A DNA stretch of 64,000 nucleotides from Betaproteobacteria bacterium. GTDB lineage: Bacteria; Pseudomonadota; Gammaproteobacteria; Burkholderiales; Ga0077523. Where the stretch lies: positions 109,159 through 173,158 of the forward strand of contig WGLR01000014.1 of the NCBI GenBank assembly GCA_016125475.1. The letters run 5' to 3'. Under the pieces are notes generated by a model. It was not told the origin of the DNA. It was given only the letters and a program-made list of their open reading frames with translations, and searched no databases. This document shows positions 1 through 8,161 of the stretch, piece after piece. Made by a program: the position numbers and the translations under genes. How positions within the stretch are numbered: the first letter of the stretch is position 1; each line of letters opens with the position of its first letter.

Positions 1-814
1 GCAGATCGCGAGGCAACCGTGGAGGACGCGAAGCATCCTGCATGAAGTGCTTCACGATCCGGTCCTCCAACGAATGAAAGCTGATCACCACCAGCCGCCC
101 TCCAGTCGCCAGCCGCTCGCACGCAGCGGGCAGCGCTATCTCCAGTTCCGCAAGCTCCTGATTGATGTGAATCCGTAGAGCCTGGAAGGTACGCGTCGCC
201 GGGTCCTGGGATGGCTCACGCGTCCGGACGGCACCTGCCACGATCGTGGCAAGTTCGCGCGTTGTGCGGACAGGGCCTCGGGCCCGAGCCGCAACAATCG
301 CTCTTGCAATCTGTTTAGCAAACCGTTCTTCGCCATAGCGCCAGACGACCTCCCCGATCTCCTTCTCCGAAGCACTCATCAGCCAGTCCGAGACGGGCTC
401 GCCGGACGATGGATCCATCCGCATGTCGAGTGGACCGTCACGTCGGAAACTGAAGCCTCTCTCGGCCCGATCGAGCTGCGGGGACGACACGCCCAGATCC
501 ATGAGCACACCGTCCACCTTTCCCACTCCCAGACCGTCGAGCACCTGCGAAAGCGCGCTCAGCCGGCCATGCACACACACGAAACGCGGGTCCGTGATCC
601 CTCTCGCTGCCTCGATCGCGTCGGGATCCCGGTCCAGGGCGATCAGCCGCCCGTGCCCACCCAACCTGTCCAGCAGGAGCCTGCTGTGGCCGCCGCGCCC
701 GAAGGTGCCGTCCACGTACACGCCGTCCGCCTTCACACCGAGCGCGGCAATCGCTTCCGCGCCGAGCACCGGTGCGTGCCCGGGCACGCCGCCGGCCCCG
801 ACCACGGCCGTCAC
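1..814 (-). CDS. rsmH: 16S rRNA (cytosine-1402-N4)-methyltransferase RsmH, 3' end cut by window
   Basis: This is the SAM-dependent enzyme that methylates the N4 of C1402 in the ribosomal P site. The product opens with HAPVLGAEA, followed by the SAM loop GTFGRGGHS near residue 40. Near the window edge comes the family signature [15 protein letters not shown]. About 271 residues are visible, so only a short C-terminal tail is missing beyond position 1. The chosen start is a GTG at 814 whose last two bases lie in the TGA of mraZ (GTGA overlap), which gives the HAPVLG segment its usual distance from the N-terminus. mraZ-rsmH is the conserved head of the division and cell-wall cluster, which must continue to the left. 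Identification is secure; the GTG start is inferred. Confidence 0.95.
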   Translation of the reverse strand, partial: MTAVVGAGGVPGHAPVLGAEAIAALGVKADGVYVDGTFGRGGHSRLLLDRLGGHGRLIALDRDPDAIEAARGITDPRFVCVHGRLSALSQVLDGLGVGKVDGVLMDLGVSSPQLDRAERGFSFRRDGPLDMRMDPSSGEPVSDWLMSASEKEIGEVVWRYGEERFAKQIARAIVAARARGPVRTTRELATIVAGAVRTREPSQDPATRTFQALRIHINQELAELEIALPAACERLATGGRLVVISFHSLEDRIVKHFMQDASRPPRLPRDL

Positions 815-1263
815 AGCGAGAAGGTCTCGAGCCCGGGCGGCAACCCGCCCGATTCCGAATCGAGCCGAGCGATCTGCGCCTCCCACGCCGCGCTGTCCCA
901 GATCTCGAAGTGCGAGCCCTGGCCGGCCATCATCACCTGGCGATCCAGCGACGCGAACTTGCGCAGCGCGGGCGAGATCAGCAGCCGCCCCGCGGTGTCG
1001 AGTTCCGCTTCGTCCGCATAACCGAGCAGCATCCGCTTCCAGAGACTCGCCTGCGGATCGAAGCTCGAGAACGCCATCACCCTGGCGCGAATGGGCTCCC
1101 ACGCCTGGGCCGGATACAGCAGAAGGCAGCGGTGCGGATGTGCCGTTAGTACTAACTTACGGCCGGGACTCGACTGGAGGCCGTCCCGATGCCGCGTCGG
1201 GATGGCGAGCCGCCCCTTCGCATCGAGACTGAGTTCCGAAGCCCCCTGAAATACCGGATCCAT
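811..1263 (-). CDS. mraZ: Transcriptional regulator MraZ
   Basis: MraZ is a ring-forming DNA-binding protein of the SpoVT-AbrB fold that represses its own division/cell-wall operon. The 150-residue length is normal. The two half-repeats each show the D-x-x-G-R signature: DAKGRLAIP near residue 15 and DTAGRLLIS near residue 90. The ATG at 1263 is preceded by a GAAGG ribosome-binding site. The stop overlaps the GTG start of rsmH, so the two are translationally coupled. An MraZ box lies directly upstream, which fits autorepression. Confidence 0.96.
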   Translation of the reverse strand: MDPVFQGASELSLDAKGRLAIPTRHRDGLQSSPGRKLVLTAHPHRCLLLYPAQAWEPIRARVMAFSSFDPQASLWKRMLLGYADEAELDTAGRLLISPALRKFASLDRQVMMAGQGSHFEIWDSAAWEAQIARLDSESGGLPPGLETFSL

Positions 1264-1282
1264 TCTGCCTTCGCATCCAAAA

Positions 1283-1345
1283 GCCCAAAAATCCCCACTT
1301 TTTCCAACTTTTCCCCACTGTATTGCAAAGAATCGGCAGGGTCAA
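1283..1345 (-). promoter_or_regulatory. mraZ promoter with four-unit MraZ box
   Basis: On the minus strand a sigma-70-like promoter reads TTGACC (1345-1340), a 17-base spacer, then TACAGT (1322-1317). Starting at the last base of the -10 are four five-base units in a strict 10-base register: TGGGG (1317-1313), TTGGA (1307-1303), TGGGG (1297-1293) and TGGGC (1287-1283). Three fit the known MraZ consensus TGGGN with 5-base spacers and one is degenerate. Placement over the expected transcription start fits repression by MraZ. Confidence 0.85.
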
Positions 1346-1547
1346 GGACAAGTTGAGAAGATTTCCAAGGCGGGACAAAGACTTAAGGACAGAACCTCAA
1401 AACTGGCTGGAGGTTCTTACAGTTGATCTAAAAATCATGAAGTTGAGGGACAAACCTGAAGCAATTTGTCACAGACGGGGCACGAAGGAGATGATCCTGC
1501 GGATCGGGAAAGCGGGTCGCGCGTAGAAGGCGCGCCCGATGCGGGAA

Positions 1548-2000
<453 letters not shown>

Positions 2001-2005
2001 CCCGG

Positions 2006-2011
2006 ATTATC
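2006..2011 (-). promoter_or_regulatory. Candidate -10 element of rnpB
   Basis: GATAAT on the minus strand lies six bases before the predicted 5' end of RNase P RNA, at the spacing expected for a sigma-70 -10 hexamer. The matching -35 around 2029-2035 (CTGGCCC) is poor, so only the -10 is supported. Confidence 0.5.
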
Positions 2012-2267
2012 GCCCGCCCGCCACGATCGGGCCAGTCGCCCGGAGCATGATCCGCGATACAGGCAGACGCCCTGCAGACCGGGACGCCCCGCCGTACACG
2101 CCCTGCCCCAGCGGCTATACTGCGGCCGGCCGCGCGCCTCCCCGGCGCGCGACGGAAACCGTTCACCGTCACCGGGCGCCCGACGCGGCGCGAGCCGGCG
2201 CGAATGGCCGACGCCGCGATCGCGAGGCCGCTTCGAGACACCCTGAACGTCCTCCAGAGGAGAATGA

Positions 2268-3134
2268 ATGGCTCAGGAAACGCAAAGCATGGCCCTGTTC
2301 TGCGACTTCGAAAACGTCGCGCTCGGGGTACGCGACGCGAAATACGAGAAGTTCGACATCAAGAAGATTCTCGAGCGCCTGCTGCTGAAGGGCAGCATCG
2401 TGGTGAAGAAGGCCTACTGCGACTGGGAACGCTACAAGACGTTCAAGGCCCCGATGCACGAGGCGTCTTTCGAACTCATCGAGATCCCGCACGTGCGCCA
2501 GTCGGGCAAGAACTCGGCGGACATCCGCATGGTCGTCGACGCACTGGACCTGTGCTACACCAAGTCCCACGTGGACACGTTCGTGCTGATCACCGGAGAC
2601 TCCGATTTCTCGCCGCTCGTTTCCAAGCTGCGCGAGAACAACAAGACCGTGATCGGCGTCGGCGTCAAGAAGTCCACTTCGGACCTTCTCATCGCCAATT
2701 GCGACGAGTTCATCTACTACGACGACCTCGTGCGCGAAAAACCCAAGAAGCAGACGAACAAGCGCAAGACGAGCACCAAGGCGGGCGCGAAGGCGGAATC
2801 GTCCGAGGCGACGGAAGCCACGCCGGAGTCCGCACCGGCTGCCGAGCAGGACACGCACGTCAGGACGGAAGAGGAGAAGAAGCAGGAGGCGCTCGATCTG
2901 GTCATGGAGACCGTCGAGGCGCTCGCCACGGAGCGGGGTGCGGAGGAGAAGATCTGGGGTTCCATGGTCAAGCAGGCGCTCAAGCGGCGCCGGCCCGGAT
3001 TCAACGAGAGTTACTACGGGTTCGGTTCGTTCTCGCGACTGCTCGAGGAGGCCGGAGCCAGGAAGCTCCTCGAACTGGAACACGACGAGAAGTCGGGCGG
3101 ACTCATCATCAGGAGCTTCAACCCGGACTGGTGA
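2268..3134 (+). CDS. NYN-domain (DUF88/LabA-like) protein with C-terminal LOTUS/OST-HTH domain
   Basis: Residues 8-150 form a NYN domain, a PIN-like nuclease fold. Its acidic positions are visible in FCDFENV, SADIRMVVDAL and ITGDSDFSPL. A lysine/threonine/alanine-rich linker follows at about 155-205. Residues 210-288 resemble an OST-HTH/LOTUS module (WGSMVKQALKRRRPGFNES...YGFGSFSRLLEEA), which binds RNA in characterised cases. The likely role is a single-strand RNA nuclease or RNA-processing factor, by family inference only. The 288-residue product starts at an ATG behind a strong AGAGGAGA site. The gene stands alone, divergent from rnpB and convergent with the methyltransferase at 3160. Confidence 0.85.
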   Translation: MAQETQSMALFCDFENVALGVRDAKYEKFDIKKILERLLLKGSIVVKKAYCDWERYKTFKAPMHEASFELIEIPHVRQSGKNSADIRMVVDALDLCYTKSHVDTFVLITGDSDFSPLVSKLRENNKTVIGVGVKKSTSDLLIANCDEFIYYDDLVREKPKKQTNKRKTSTKAGAKAESSEATEATPESAPAAEQDTHVRTEEEKKQEALDLVMETVEALATERGAEEKIWGSMVKQALKRRRPGFNESYYGFGSFSRLLEEAGARKLLELEHDEKSGGLIIRSFNPDW

Positions 3135-3159
3135 GAACGGCCCCGACGCGGCGGCCGGG

Positions 3160-3951
3160 TCAGGGCCGGCGCGCGACGCAGGACACCCAGGCCTGCGCCC
3201 AGATTCCGAGCGGATCGTCCTGCAGGGCGGACATGGTCTGCGCGTGCTCCGGCATGCCGTCCCGCTCGAACTGATCCGCCATCACCTCGCAGATGGCCGC
3301 GAGCGGATCGTAGTTCTCGAAGCGCGCGCTCATCCTCGCATCGACGAAGCCGGCCTCCGTCAGGACCGTCGCCAGCTTGCGCCCGATGCCGGGGTCACCA
3401 CCGTTCCGGCGCTGCCCGGCGCAGTAAGCGTCGAGCGCGGCCCGGCGCGCCGGCGTGTCGGGGGCGACGATGAATGCCTCCCAGTCCGGTGTCGCGATGC
3501 CGATCAGGCCACCGGGACGCAGCACGCGCCGGCACTCGCGCGCCGCTTCGACGGGCCGGGACAGGTGTTCGAAGAGCGCGTGCGAGAACACCGCATCGAA
3601 CGTTGCGTCCGCGAAGGGCAGGTCGTAGATGCTCGCCTCCCGGAATTCCGCATTGTCGACGCCTTCCTCCTCGGCGCTCCGCCGGGCGAATTCGATCTGG
3701 CCGGCATCCCTGTCGATCGCGACGACCCGCCCGGGCGAGATGCGCCTCGCGATCCCCAGCGTGATGCCGCCGGGGCCGCACCCGCAATCGAGCACGGTCA
3801 TGCCGGACTCGAGGCGCGACGAGAAGAACGCACCGTGCGAGGCAAGCGTCCTGCGCAACAGGAAACGCAGTGCGGCATTGCTGTAGCCGAGCGTGTAACG
3901 CTCGGGGACATCGCTTGCTGGCGGCCCTGCCCGCGTCGTCATTCCCGTCAC
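3160..3951 (-). CDS. Class I SAM-dependent methyltransferase
   Basis: A Rossmann-fold methyltransferase of 263 residues. Motif I (LDCGCGPGGITLGIA) lies near residue 53, followed by an acidic residue after VVAID, the FDAVFSHALFEHL strand and the VLRPGGLIGIATPDW loop of the UbiE/Methyltransf_11 group. The substrate cannot be read from the sequence. The GTG at 3951 overlaps the stop of the upstream aldolase gene (GTGA), so the two are coupled; an ATG at 3942 is an alternative start three codons in. It is the last gene of the minus-strand block that starts near 5771. Confidence 0.85.
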   Translation of the reverse strand: MTGMTTRAGPPASDVPERYTLGYSNAALRFLLRRTLASHGAFFSSRLESGMTVLDCGCGPGGITLGIARRISPGRVVAIDRDAGQIEFARRSAEEEGVDNAEFREASIYDLPFADATFDAVFSHALFEHLSRPVEAARECRRVLRPGGLIGIATPDWEAFIVAPDTPARRAALDAYCAGQRRNGGDPGIGRKLATVLTEAGFVDARMSARFENYDPLAAICEVMADQFERDGMPEHAQTMSALQDDPLGIWAQAWVSCVARRP

Positions 3952-4736
3952 CCGTTCCCGCCAAGATCGCCCAGAACGCCGAGCTGCGACCGCAGTGCGG
4001 ACTGCAGGAGGTGCACGTCCACACCGGCGGCGAACAGCCGGAACCCCCTGGCCCAGTACTCACGACTCCATGCCTCGCTCGCCGTCATCACCGCGAGCAC
4101 CTTTCCGTGCCTGTGCGCGGCCTCGACCATCCGCCCGACCGCCGCGACGTACCTCGGATGGTCGAACCTTGCAGGGATGCCGAGAAAGTTCGTGAGATCG
4201 AAATGCCCGAGCCAGAGCACGTCCACGCCCGGCACGGCCGCGATCGCGTCGATGTTCTCGATGCCCTCCGCGGTCTCGATGAGGCACATGACGAGCGTCC
4301 TGCGGTTGGCGATCCGGATGATCTCCTCGACGTCACCGCCTTCGTAGTCGTCCGCCGCAAAACCGAACGCGGCGCCGCGACGTCCCTCCGGCGGGTAGCG
4401 CGTGCAGGAGACAATGTGTTCGGCCTCCTCTGCGGAGCCGACCATCGGCACCATTACCCCCATCACGCCCGCATCCAGTGCACGGGCGATGTGCGTGTAG
4501 CCGGAGGACGGCACGCGCGCCATGGGCACGAGCCCGATTCCGCGACACAGCGCGGCCTGCCCCTTGATCTGGTCGAAGGTGGCCGCGTTGTGTTCCATGT
4601 CGAGCAGCAGGAACTCCGCGCCGGCAGCCTTCACGATCTGGGGCAGCCCCGGAACCAGGAACTCCCAGCCGAACGTGCCGGCAACGGTTTCTCCACGGAG
4701 CAGCCTTTCCTTGACGGGGTTGTCACGCATCTGCAT
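3948..4736 (-). CDS. HpcH/HpaI-family aldolase
   Basis: A class II pyruvate-type aldolase of 262 residues, the family's usual size. These enzymes cleave 2-keto-3-deoxy or 4-hydroxy-2-oxo acids to pyruvate plus an aldehyde, using a divalent metal. Visible motifs are GTFGWEFLVPGLPQIV near residue 20, LLLDMEHN (the acid/His strand), MCLIETAEGIENIDAI with the metal-binding Glu, and VDVLWLGHFDLT with the metal-binding Asp. The gene sits 9 bases after the D-2-hydroxyacid dehydrogenase and overlaps the methyltransferase, pointing to a shared hydroxyacid pathway. The substrate is not determinable. Confidence 0.88.
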   Translation of the reverse strand: MQMRDNPVKERLLRGETVAGTFGWEFLVPGLPQIVKAAGAEFLLLDMEHNAATFDQIKGQAALCRGIGLVPMARVPSSGYTHIARALDAGVMGVMVPMVGSAEEAEHIVSCTRYPPEGRRGAAFGFAADDYEGGDVEEIIRIANRRTLVMCLIETAEGIENIDAIAAVPGVDVLWLGHFDLTNFLGIPARFDHPRYVAAVGRMVEAAHRHGKVLAVMTASEAWSREYWARGFRLFAAGVDVHLLQSALRSQLGVLGDLGGNG

Positions 4737-4745
4737 TCCTCCTCG

Positions 4746-5771
4746 TCACGCGTGGAGCCTGCCGGCCCACGCGGCCTGCGACAGCACCTCGGCATTCACG
4801 ATGGTGCGCGGCTTTCGCCCCCTCGCGAGATCGACCGCGGCCTGGAACGCTCCCTCGCCGAGCATGCGCATGCACTCGTCCGTGTGGCAGATCGCGTGCG
4901 GCGCGACGATCACGTTGTCGAAGGACAGCAGCGGATTGTCGACGGGAGTGGGCTCCTGCTCGAAGACGTCGATGGCGGCACCCGCGATCACGTTGCCGCG
5001 CAGCGCGTTGACGAGCGCAGCTTCCTGCACGACGGGGCCGCGCGACGTGTTGATGAAGTACGCGGTGGGCTTCATGAGGGCAAATTCCTTCGCTCCCATC
5101 AGTCCCTTCGTCCGGTCGTCGAGCAGACAGTTCACGGACACGAAATCCGCACTGCGCAGAAGCGTTTCCAGATCCGTCATCGTGACGCCGAGATCGTTCA
5201 CGGCCGACTGGGGAACCGCCGGGTCGCAGCCCAGCAGCTTCAGGTCGAAAGCCCGGGCGAGTCGGAGCACCTCCTTCCCGATGTTGCCCACTCCGATCAC
5301 GCCGAGCGTGCGGCCCATGAGCCCCATGCCGAGGAAATCCCCCTTCTCCGTCCACCGGCCGTCGCGCACAAGACGATCCTTCAGCACCAGGCGATGCGCG
5401 AGTGCGAGCACGTACAGCATGACGGACGCCGCCACGGGGCGCCGCACGCCGTCGGGCGTGATGGTGAGCAGCACGCCGTGGTCGACGCATGCCTGCACGT
5501 CGATGTTGTCGTAGCCGACACCGAAACGCGCGACGAGCCTGAGCTTCCGGCCCGTGCCCTCCAGCGTCTGGCGGGTGGCCTTTTCCGACATGAGGCACAG
5601 CGCATCGTAGGTGGCCGCGTGCTGCGGCGTGAGCTCGCGGACCTTCTCGGGCAGGAACTCCCACTGCACCGACGGGTGATCCAGCACCTTGAAGGCTTCC
5701 TCGCCGAAAATCGTTCCTCCATCCGCCGTGATCACGTCACGCGAGATACCGACGCGGAATCTGTCTGCCAT
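4746..5771 (-). CDS. D-2-hydroxyacid dehydrogenase (phosphoglycerate dehydrogenase-like)
   Basis: An NAD-dependent oxidoreductase that interconverts 2-oxo and D-2-hydroxy acids. The nucleotide-binding loop GVIGVGNIGKEV lies in the middle. The catalytic Arg (NTSRGPVV), Glu (DVFEQEP) and His (VAPHAICHT) are all recognisable. The length of 341 residues is normal. The ATG at 5771 is preferred because GGAGG lies 7 bases upstream; a GTG one codon earlier is also open. Together with the aldolase next to it, it probably handles a hydroxy or sugar acid. The adjacent hairpin repeats at 5918-6372 lie in its upstream region. Confidence 0.9.
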   Translation of the reverse strand: MADRFRVGISRDVITADGGTIFGEEAFKVLDHPSVQWEFLPEKVRELTPQHAATYDALCLMSEKATRQTLEGTGRKLRLVARFGVGYDNIDVQACVDHGVLLTITPDGVRRPVAASVMLYVLALAHRLVLKDRLVRDGRWTEKGDFLGMGLMGRTLGVIGVGNIGKEVLRLARAFDLKLLGCDPAVPQSAVNDLGVTMTDLETLLRSADFVSVNCLLDDRTKGLMGAKEFALMKPTAYFINTSRGPVVQEAALVNALRGNVIAGAAIDVFEQEPTPVDNPLLSFDNVIVAPHAICHTDECMRMLGEGAFQAAVDLARGRKPRTIVNAEVLSQAAWAGRLHA

Positions 5772-5917
5772 CACGCCACCTCCAGTTCGTTGTGTCCGTC
5801 AGGCGCCCGAGGCCTGCCCTGCTGCTCGCTGCGGCCGGATCGCAGGAGCGTAGAGACGACGGCAGGGATCCGCGTCTACGCCTCGCGACCCGAAGGCCGA
5901 ATCGTCACCGTGGCGAA

Positions 5918-6127
5918 TCGGCGTCGAGCGATGATCGCCTTGCCGTCGATCCCCCTTCGGGATCGACCACTGCCCCGGGCTGCCCGGCTCCTGCGTCGAC
6001 CGGCACGACACCGTGACCCGACGCAGTCGATCCGCAATCGATTCCGGGGTCGGATCCCCATGCCTGACCATGGGGCCCCTCCTCCGCCCTGCATCGACTC
6101 CCTCGCCGGGTGGCTCACATCGCCGCC
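5918..6127. repeat. 210-bp hairpin-rich direct repeat, copy A
   Basis: This segment matches 6163-6372 at a constant offset of 245 with no gap and 9 mismatches counted by eye (about 96% identity). It contains stacked inverted repeats. GTCGATCCC pairs with GGGATCGAC across a 5-base loop. CTGCGTCG pairs with CGACGCAG. GGGGTCGGATCCCC folds on itself. CCCCATG pairs with CATGGGG across 6 bases (6056-6075). Its right end repeats the last codons and stop of the SDR gene that copy B overlaps. No open frame in it looks coding. Confidence 0.93.
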
Positions 6128-6162
6128 TCCGCCACCTGCTTCCCACTCGCGCCGGCCTCGAG

Positions 6163-6372
6163 TCGGCGTCAGGCGATGATCGCCTTGCCGTCGATCCCCC
6201 TCCGGGATCGACCACTGCCTCAGGCTGCCCGGCTCCTGCGTCGACCGGGACGACACCGTGACCCGACGCAGTCGATCCGCAATCGATTCCGGGGTCGGAT
6301 CCCCATGCCTGACCATGGGGCCCCTCCTCCGCCCTGCATCGACTCCCTCGCCGAGTAACTCACATCGCCGCC
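6163..6372. repeat. 210-bp hairpin-rich direct repeat, copy B
   Basis: Second copy of the element at 5918-6127, separated from it by 35 unrelated bases. Stems here are GTCGATCCC/GGGATCGAC (6190-6198 with 6204-6212) and CCCCATG/CATGGGG (6301-6307 with 6314-6320). GGCGATGATCGCC near its left end is a palindrome. The last 13 bases cover the stop and final codons of the SDR gene at 6360, so the repeat boundary runs into a coding end. It may act as a terminator or mRNA-stabilising structure downstream of that gene. Confidence 0.93.
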
Positions 6373-7115
6373 GTGAACCCTCCGTCGACGGTCAGCACGT
6401 GTCCGTTCACGAACGCGGCCTCGTCCGAGGCGAGGAACACGCACGCCGGCCCGAGTTCCTCCGGCTTGCCCCAGCGGCCCGCGGGTGTCCGTCCGCATAC
6501 CCAGCCGTTGAAATCGCTGTTCTCGACGAGCGCGGTGTTCATCTCGGTCGCGAAGTAGCCCGGCGCGATCGCGTTCACGGTGATCTCGTGCTGCGCGAGT
6601 TCGACCGCGAGCTCGCGCGCGAGCGCGTGCACCGCTCCCTTGGACGCGATGTAGGCGGAAATCGTCGGTCGCGCGGCGAAAGCCGTGATCGAGCCCGTGA
6701 CGATGATACGTCCATGTCGCGCGGGGACCATGAGCCGCGCGGATTCGCGTGCGAGCATCCAGACGGCAGTCAGATTGGTGTCCAGCACGCGCCGGAAATC
6801 GGCCGTCTCGAAATCCCGGATCGCCCGACGGTGCTGGATGCCTGCGTTCAGCACGGCGATGTCGAGGCGGCCGTGACGCCGACCGATGTCCGCCACGGCC
6901 TTCGCGACGGCCGCCTCGTCGGTCACGTCGAATGGAGCGATCTCGGCCTTCACGCCACGCGCGGCAAGCACGGCCCGCTTGGCCTCGAGCGCACCGGCAT
7001 CGCGCGCATTCAGCACGACCGTCGCGCCGGCCTGCGCGAGCGAATGAGCCATCGCCCACCCGAGGCCCCGCGATGCGCCGGTCACGAGAGCAATCTTTCC
7101 GGTCAGGTCGAACAT
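6360..7115 (-). CDS. SDR-family oxidoreductase (gluconate 5-dehydrogenase-like)
   Basis: A classical short-chain dehydrogenase of 251 residues. The cofactor loop TGASRGLG is at 13-20, NAG near 91, the catalytic Ser in IVTGSITAF, and the YxxxK pair in SAYIASKGA. The C-terminus ends VNGHVLTVDGGFTAAM, as in full-length members. The wording of the active-site segments is closest to gluconate 5-dehydrogenase/3-ketoacyl reductase types; the substrate is unknown. It lies between a second SDR and the D-2-hydroxyacid dehydrogenase on the same strand. The 210-bp repeat copy B begins inside its last four codons. Confidence 0.88.
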   Translation of the reverse strand: MFDLTGKIALVTGASRGLGWAMAHSLAQAGATVVLNARDAGALEAKRAVLAARGVKAEIAPFDVTDEAAVAKAVADIGRRHGRLDIAVLNAGIQHRRAIRDFETADFRRVLDTNLTAVWMLARESARLMVPARHGRIIVTGSITAFAARPTISAYIASKGAVHALARELAVELAQHEITVNAIAPGYFATEMNTALVENSDFNGWVCGRTPAGRWGKPEELGPACVFLASDEAAFVNGHVLTVDGGFTAAM

Positions 7116-7177
7116 TTTCCTCCTCCTGGATCACCGTTACGTTCGGGCCGTGCGGCACGCTCCGCCGCCGGGTCTCG

Positions 7178-7942
7178 TCAGGGCATGTACTGACCGCCGT
7201 TCACCTCGAGGATCTGCCCCGTGACATAGCCGCTCAGCTGCGGCGACGCCAGATAGAGGAACGCTCCTGCACATTCGTCGGCCGTGCCGATGCGCTTCAT
7301 CGGAATCGTCGCCTTGAAGCTCTCCAGCAGCTCCGGCGTCGAGAACCGCTCGTGGAACGGCGTGTGAATCACGCCCGGCGCCACGGCATTCACGCGAATC
7401 CCGTCCCCGACGAGTTCCTTCGCGAGGCCGCGGGTCATCGTGCTCACGAAACCTTTCGACCCGGCGTAGAGAACCGCCCCGGTACCCCCTCCGTGGCGCG
7501 CCGCAACGGATGTCACGTTGATGATCGCCCCGCCGCCCTGTCGCCGCATGCAGGGGACGGCCGCACCGATGCACGCGAGTGCGGACCGCACGTTCAGGTG
7601 CAGGACCTGGTCGAAGAGGTCGTCCGTCACGTCACCGATCGGCACGCGCTGCACGAGCCCCCCGGCGTTGTTGATCAGCACGTCGATCCGGCCGAAGTGC
7701 TCCACGGTCCGGGCCACGATGTCGCGGCACGTCTCGCTCACGCACACGTCGCCCTGGATCGCGACCGCCTCGGCACCGGACGACCGGATCGCCGCCACCA
7801 CGCCTTCGGCCTCGGTCCGGCTGCTGTTGTAGTGCACCGCCACGCGCGCACCGTTCTCGCCGAACGCGCGCGCCGCCGCCGCGCCGATGCCGGTGCTCGC
7901 ACCCGTGACGAGCACCACCTTGCCTGCCAGATCCTCGATCAT
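7178..7942 (-). CDS. SDR-family oxidoreductase
   Basis: A second classical SDR (254 residues). It has TGASTGIG at 14-21, NNAGG near 91, the Ser in INVTSVAARHG, the YAGSKG active-site Tyr/Lys and a GQILEVNGGQYMP C-terminus. A longer open frame runs upstream to 8125, but the ATG at 7942 has GGAGGTGAC immediately in front and begins exactly at the Rossmann fold, so the shorter start is chosen. It is divergent from the cyclase gene at 8162, with about 220 bases between. It probably forms the head of the minus-strand catabolic block. Confidence 0.88.
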   Translation of the reverse strand: MIEDLAGKVVLVTGASTGIGAAAARAFGENGARVAVHYNSSRTEAEGVVAAIRSSGAEAVAIQGDVCVSETCRDIVARTVEHFGRIDVLINNAGGLVQRVPIGDVTDDLFDQVLHLNVRSALACIGAAVPCMRRQGGGAIINVTSVAARHGGGTGAVLYAGSKGFVSTMTRGLAKELVGDGIRVNAVAPGVIHTPFHERFSTPELLESFKATIPMKRIGTADECAGAFLYLASPQLSGYVTGQILEVNGGQYMP

Positions 7943-8161
7943 GTCACCTCCCGCTCGGGATTGTCGTCCGCGCGATGCGATCGCGCGCTGGTCCCGTGGG
8001 ATGGTATAACACGCAGGGCGGCGAGCCGAGGGTGCGGCGGCACGGCCGGTTCTCGCCTCGATCGGTGACGCTTCAGCAGACATCCCGTCTGCGCCGGGCG
8101 AGCGTCCCGCCGTGGCCGGCACCACTGCCGGTCACGGCAACGAGACCCGAAGAGGGAAGGA

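Noticed and set aside
3870..6179. Plus-strand open frame of about 769 codons across the aldolase and dehydrogenase genes
   Set aside because: Compositional; crosses two real minus-strand genes and has no recognisable domain.
5918..6372. CRISPR array
   Set aside because: Only two long copies of 210 bp with a 35-base gap; no short regular repeats or spacers and no cas genes.
7943..8125. N-terminal extension of the SDR gene at 7178
   Set aside because: Residues lack SDR features and GGAGGTGAC sits exactly in front of the ATG at 7942.
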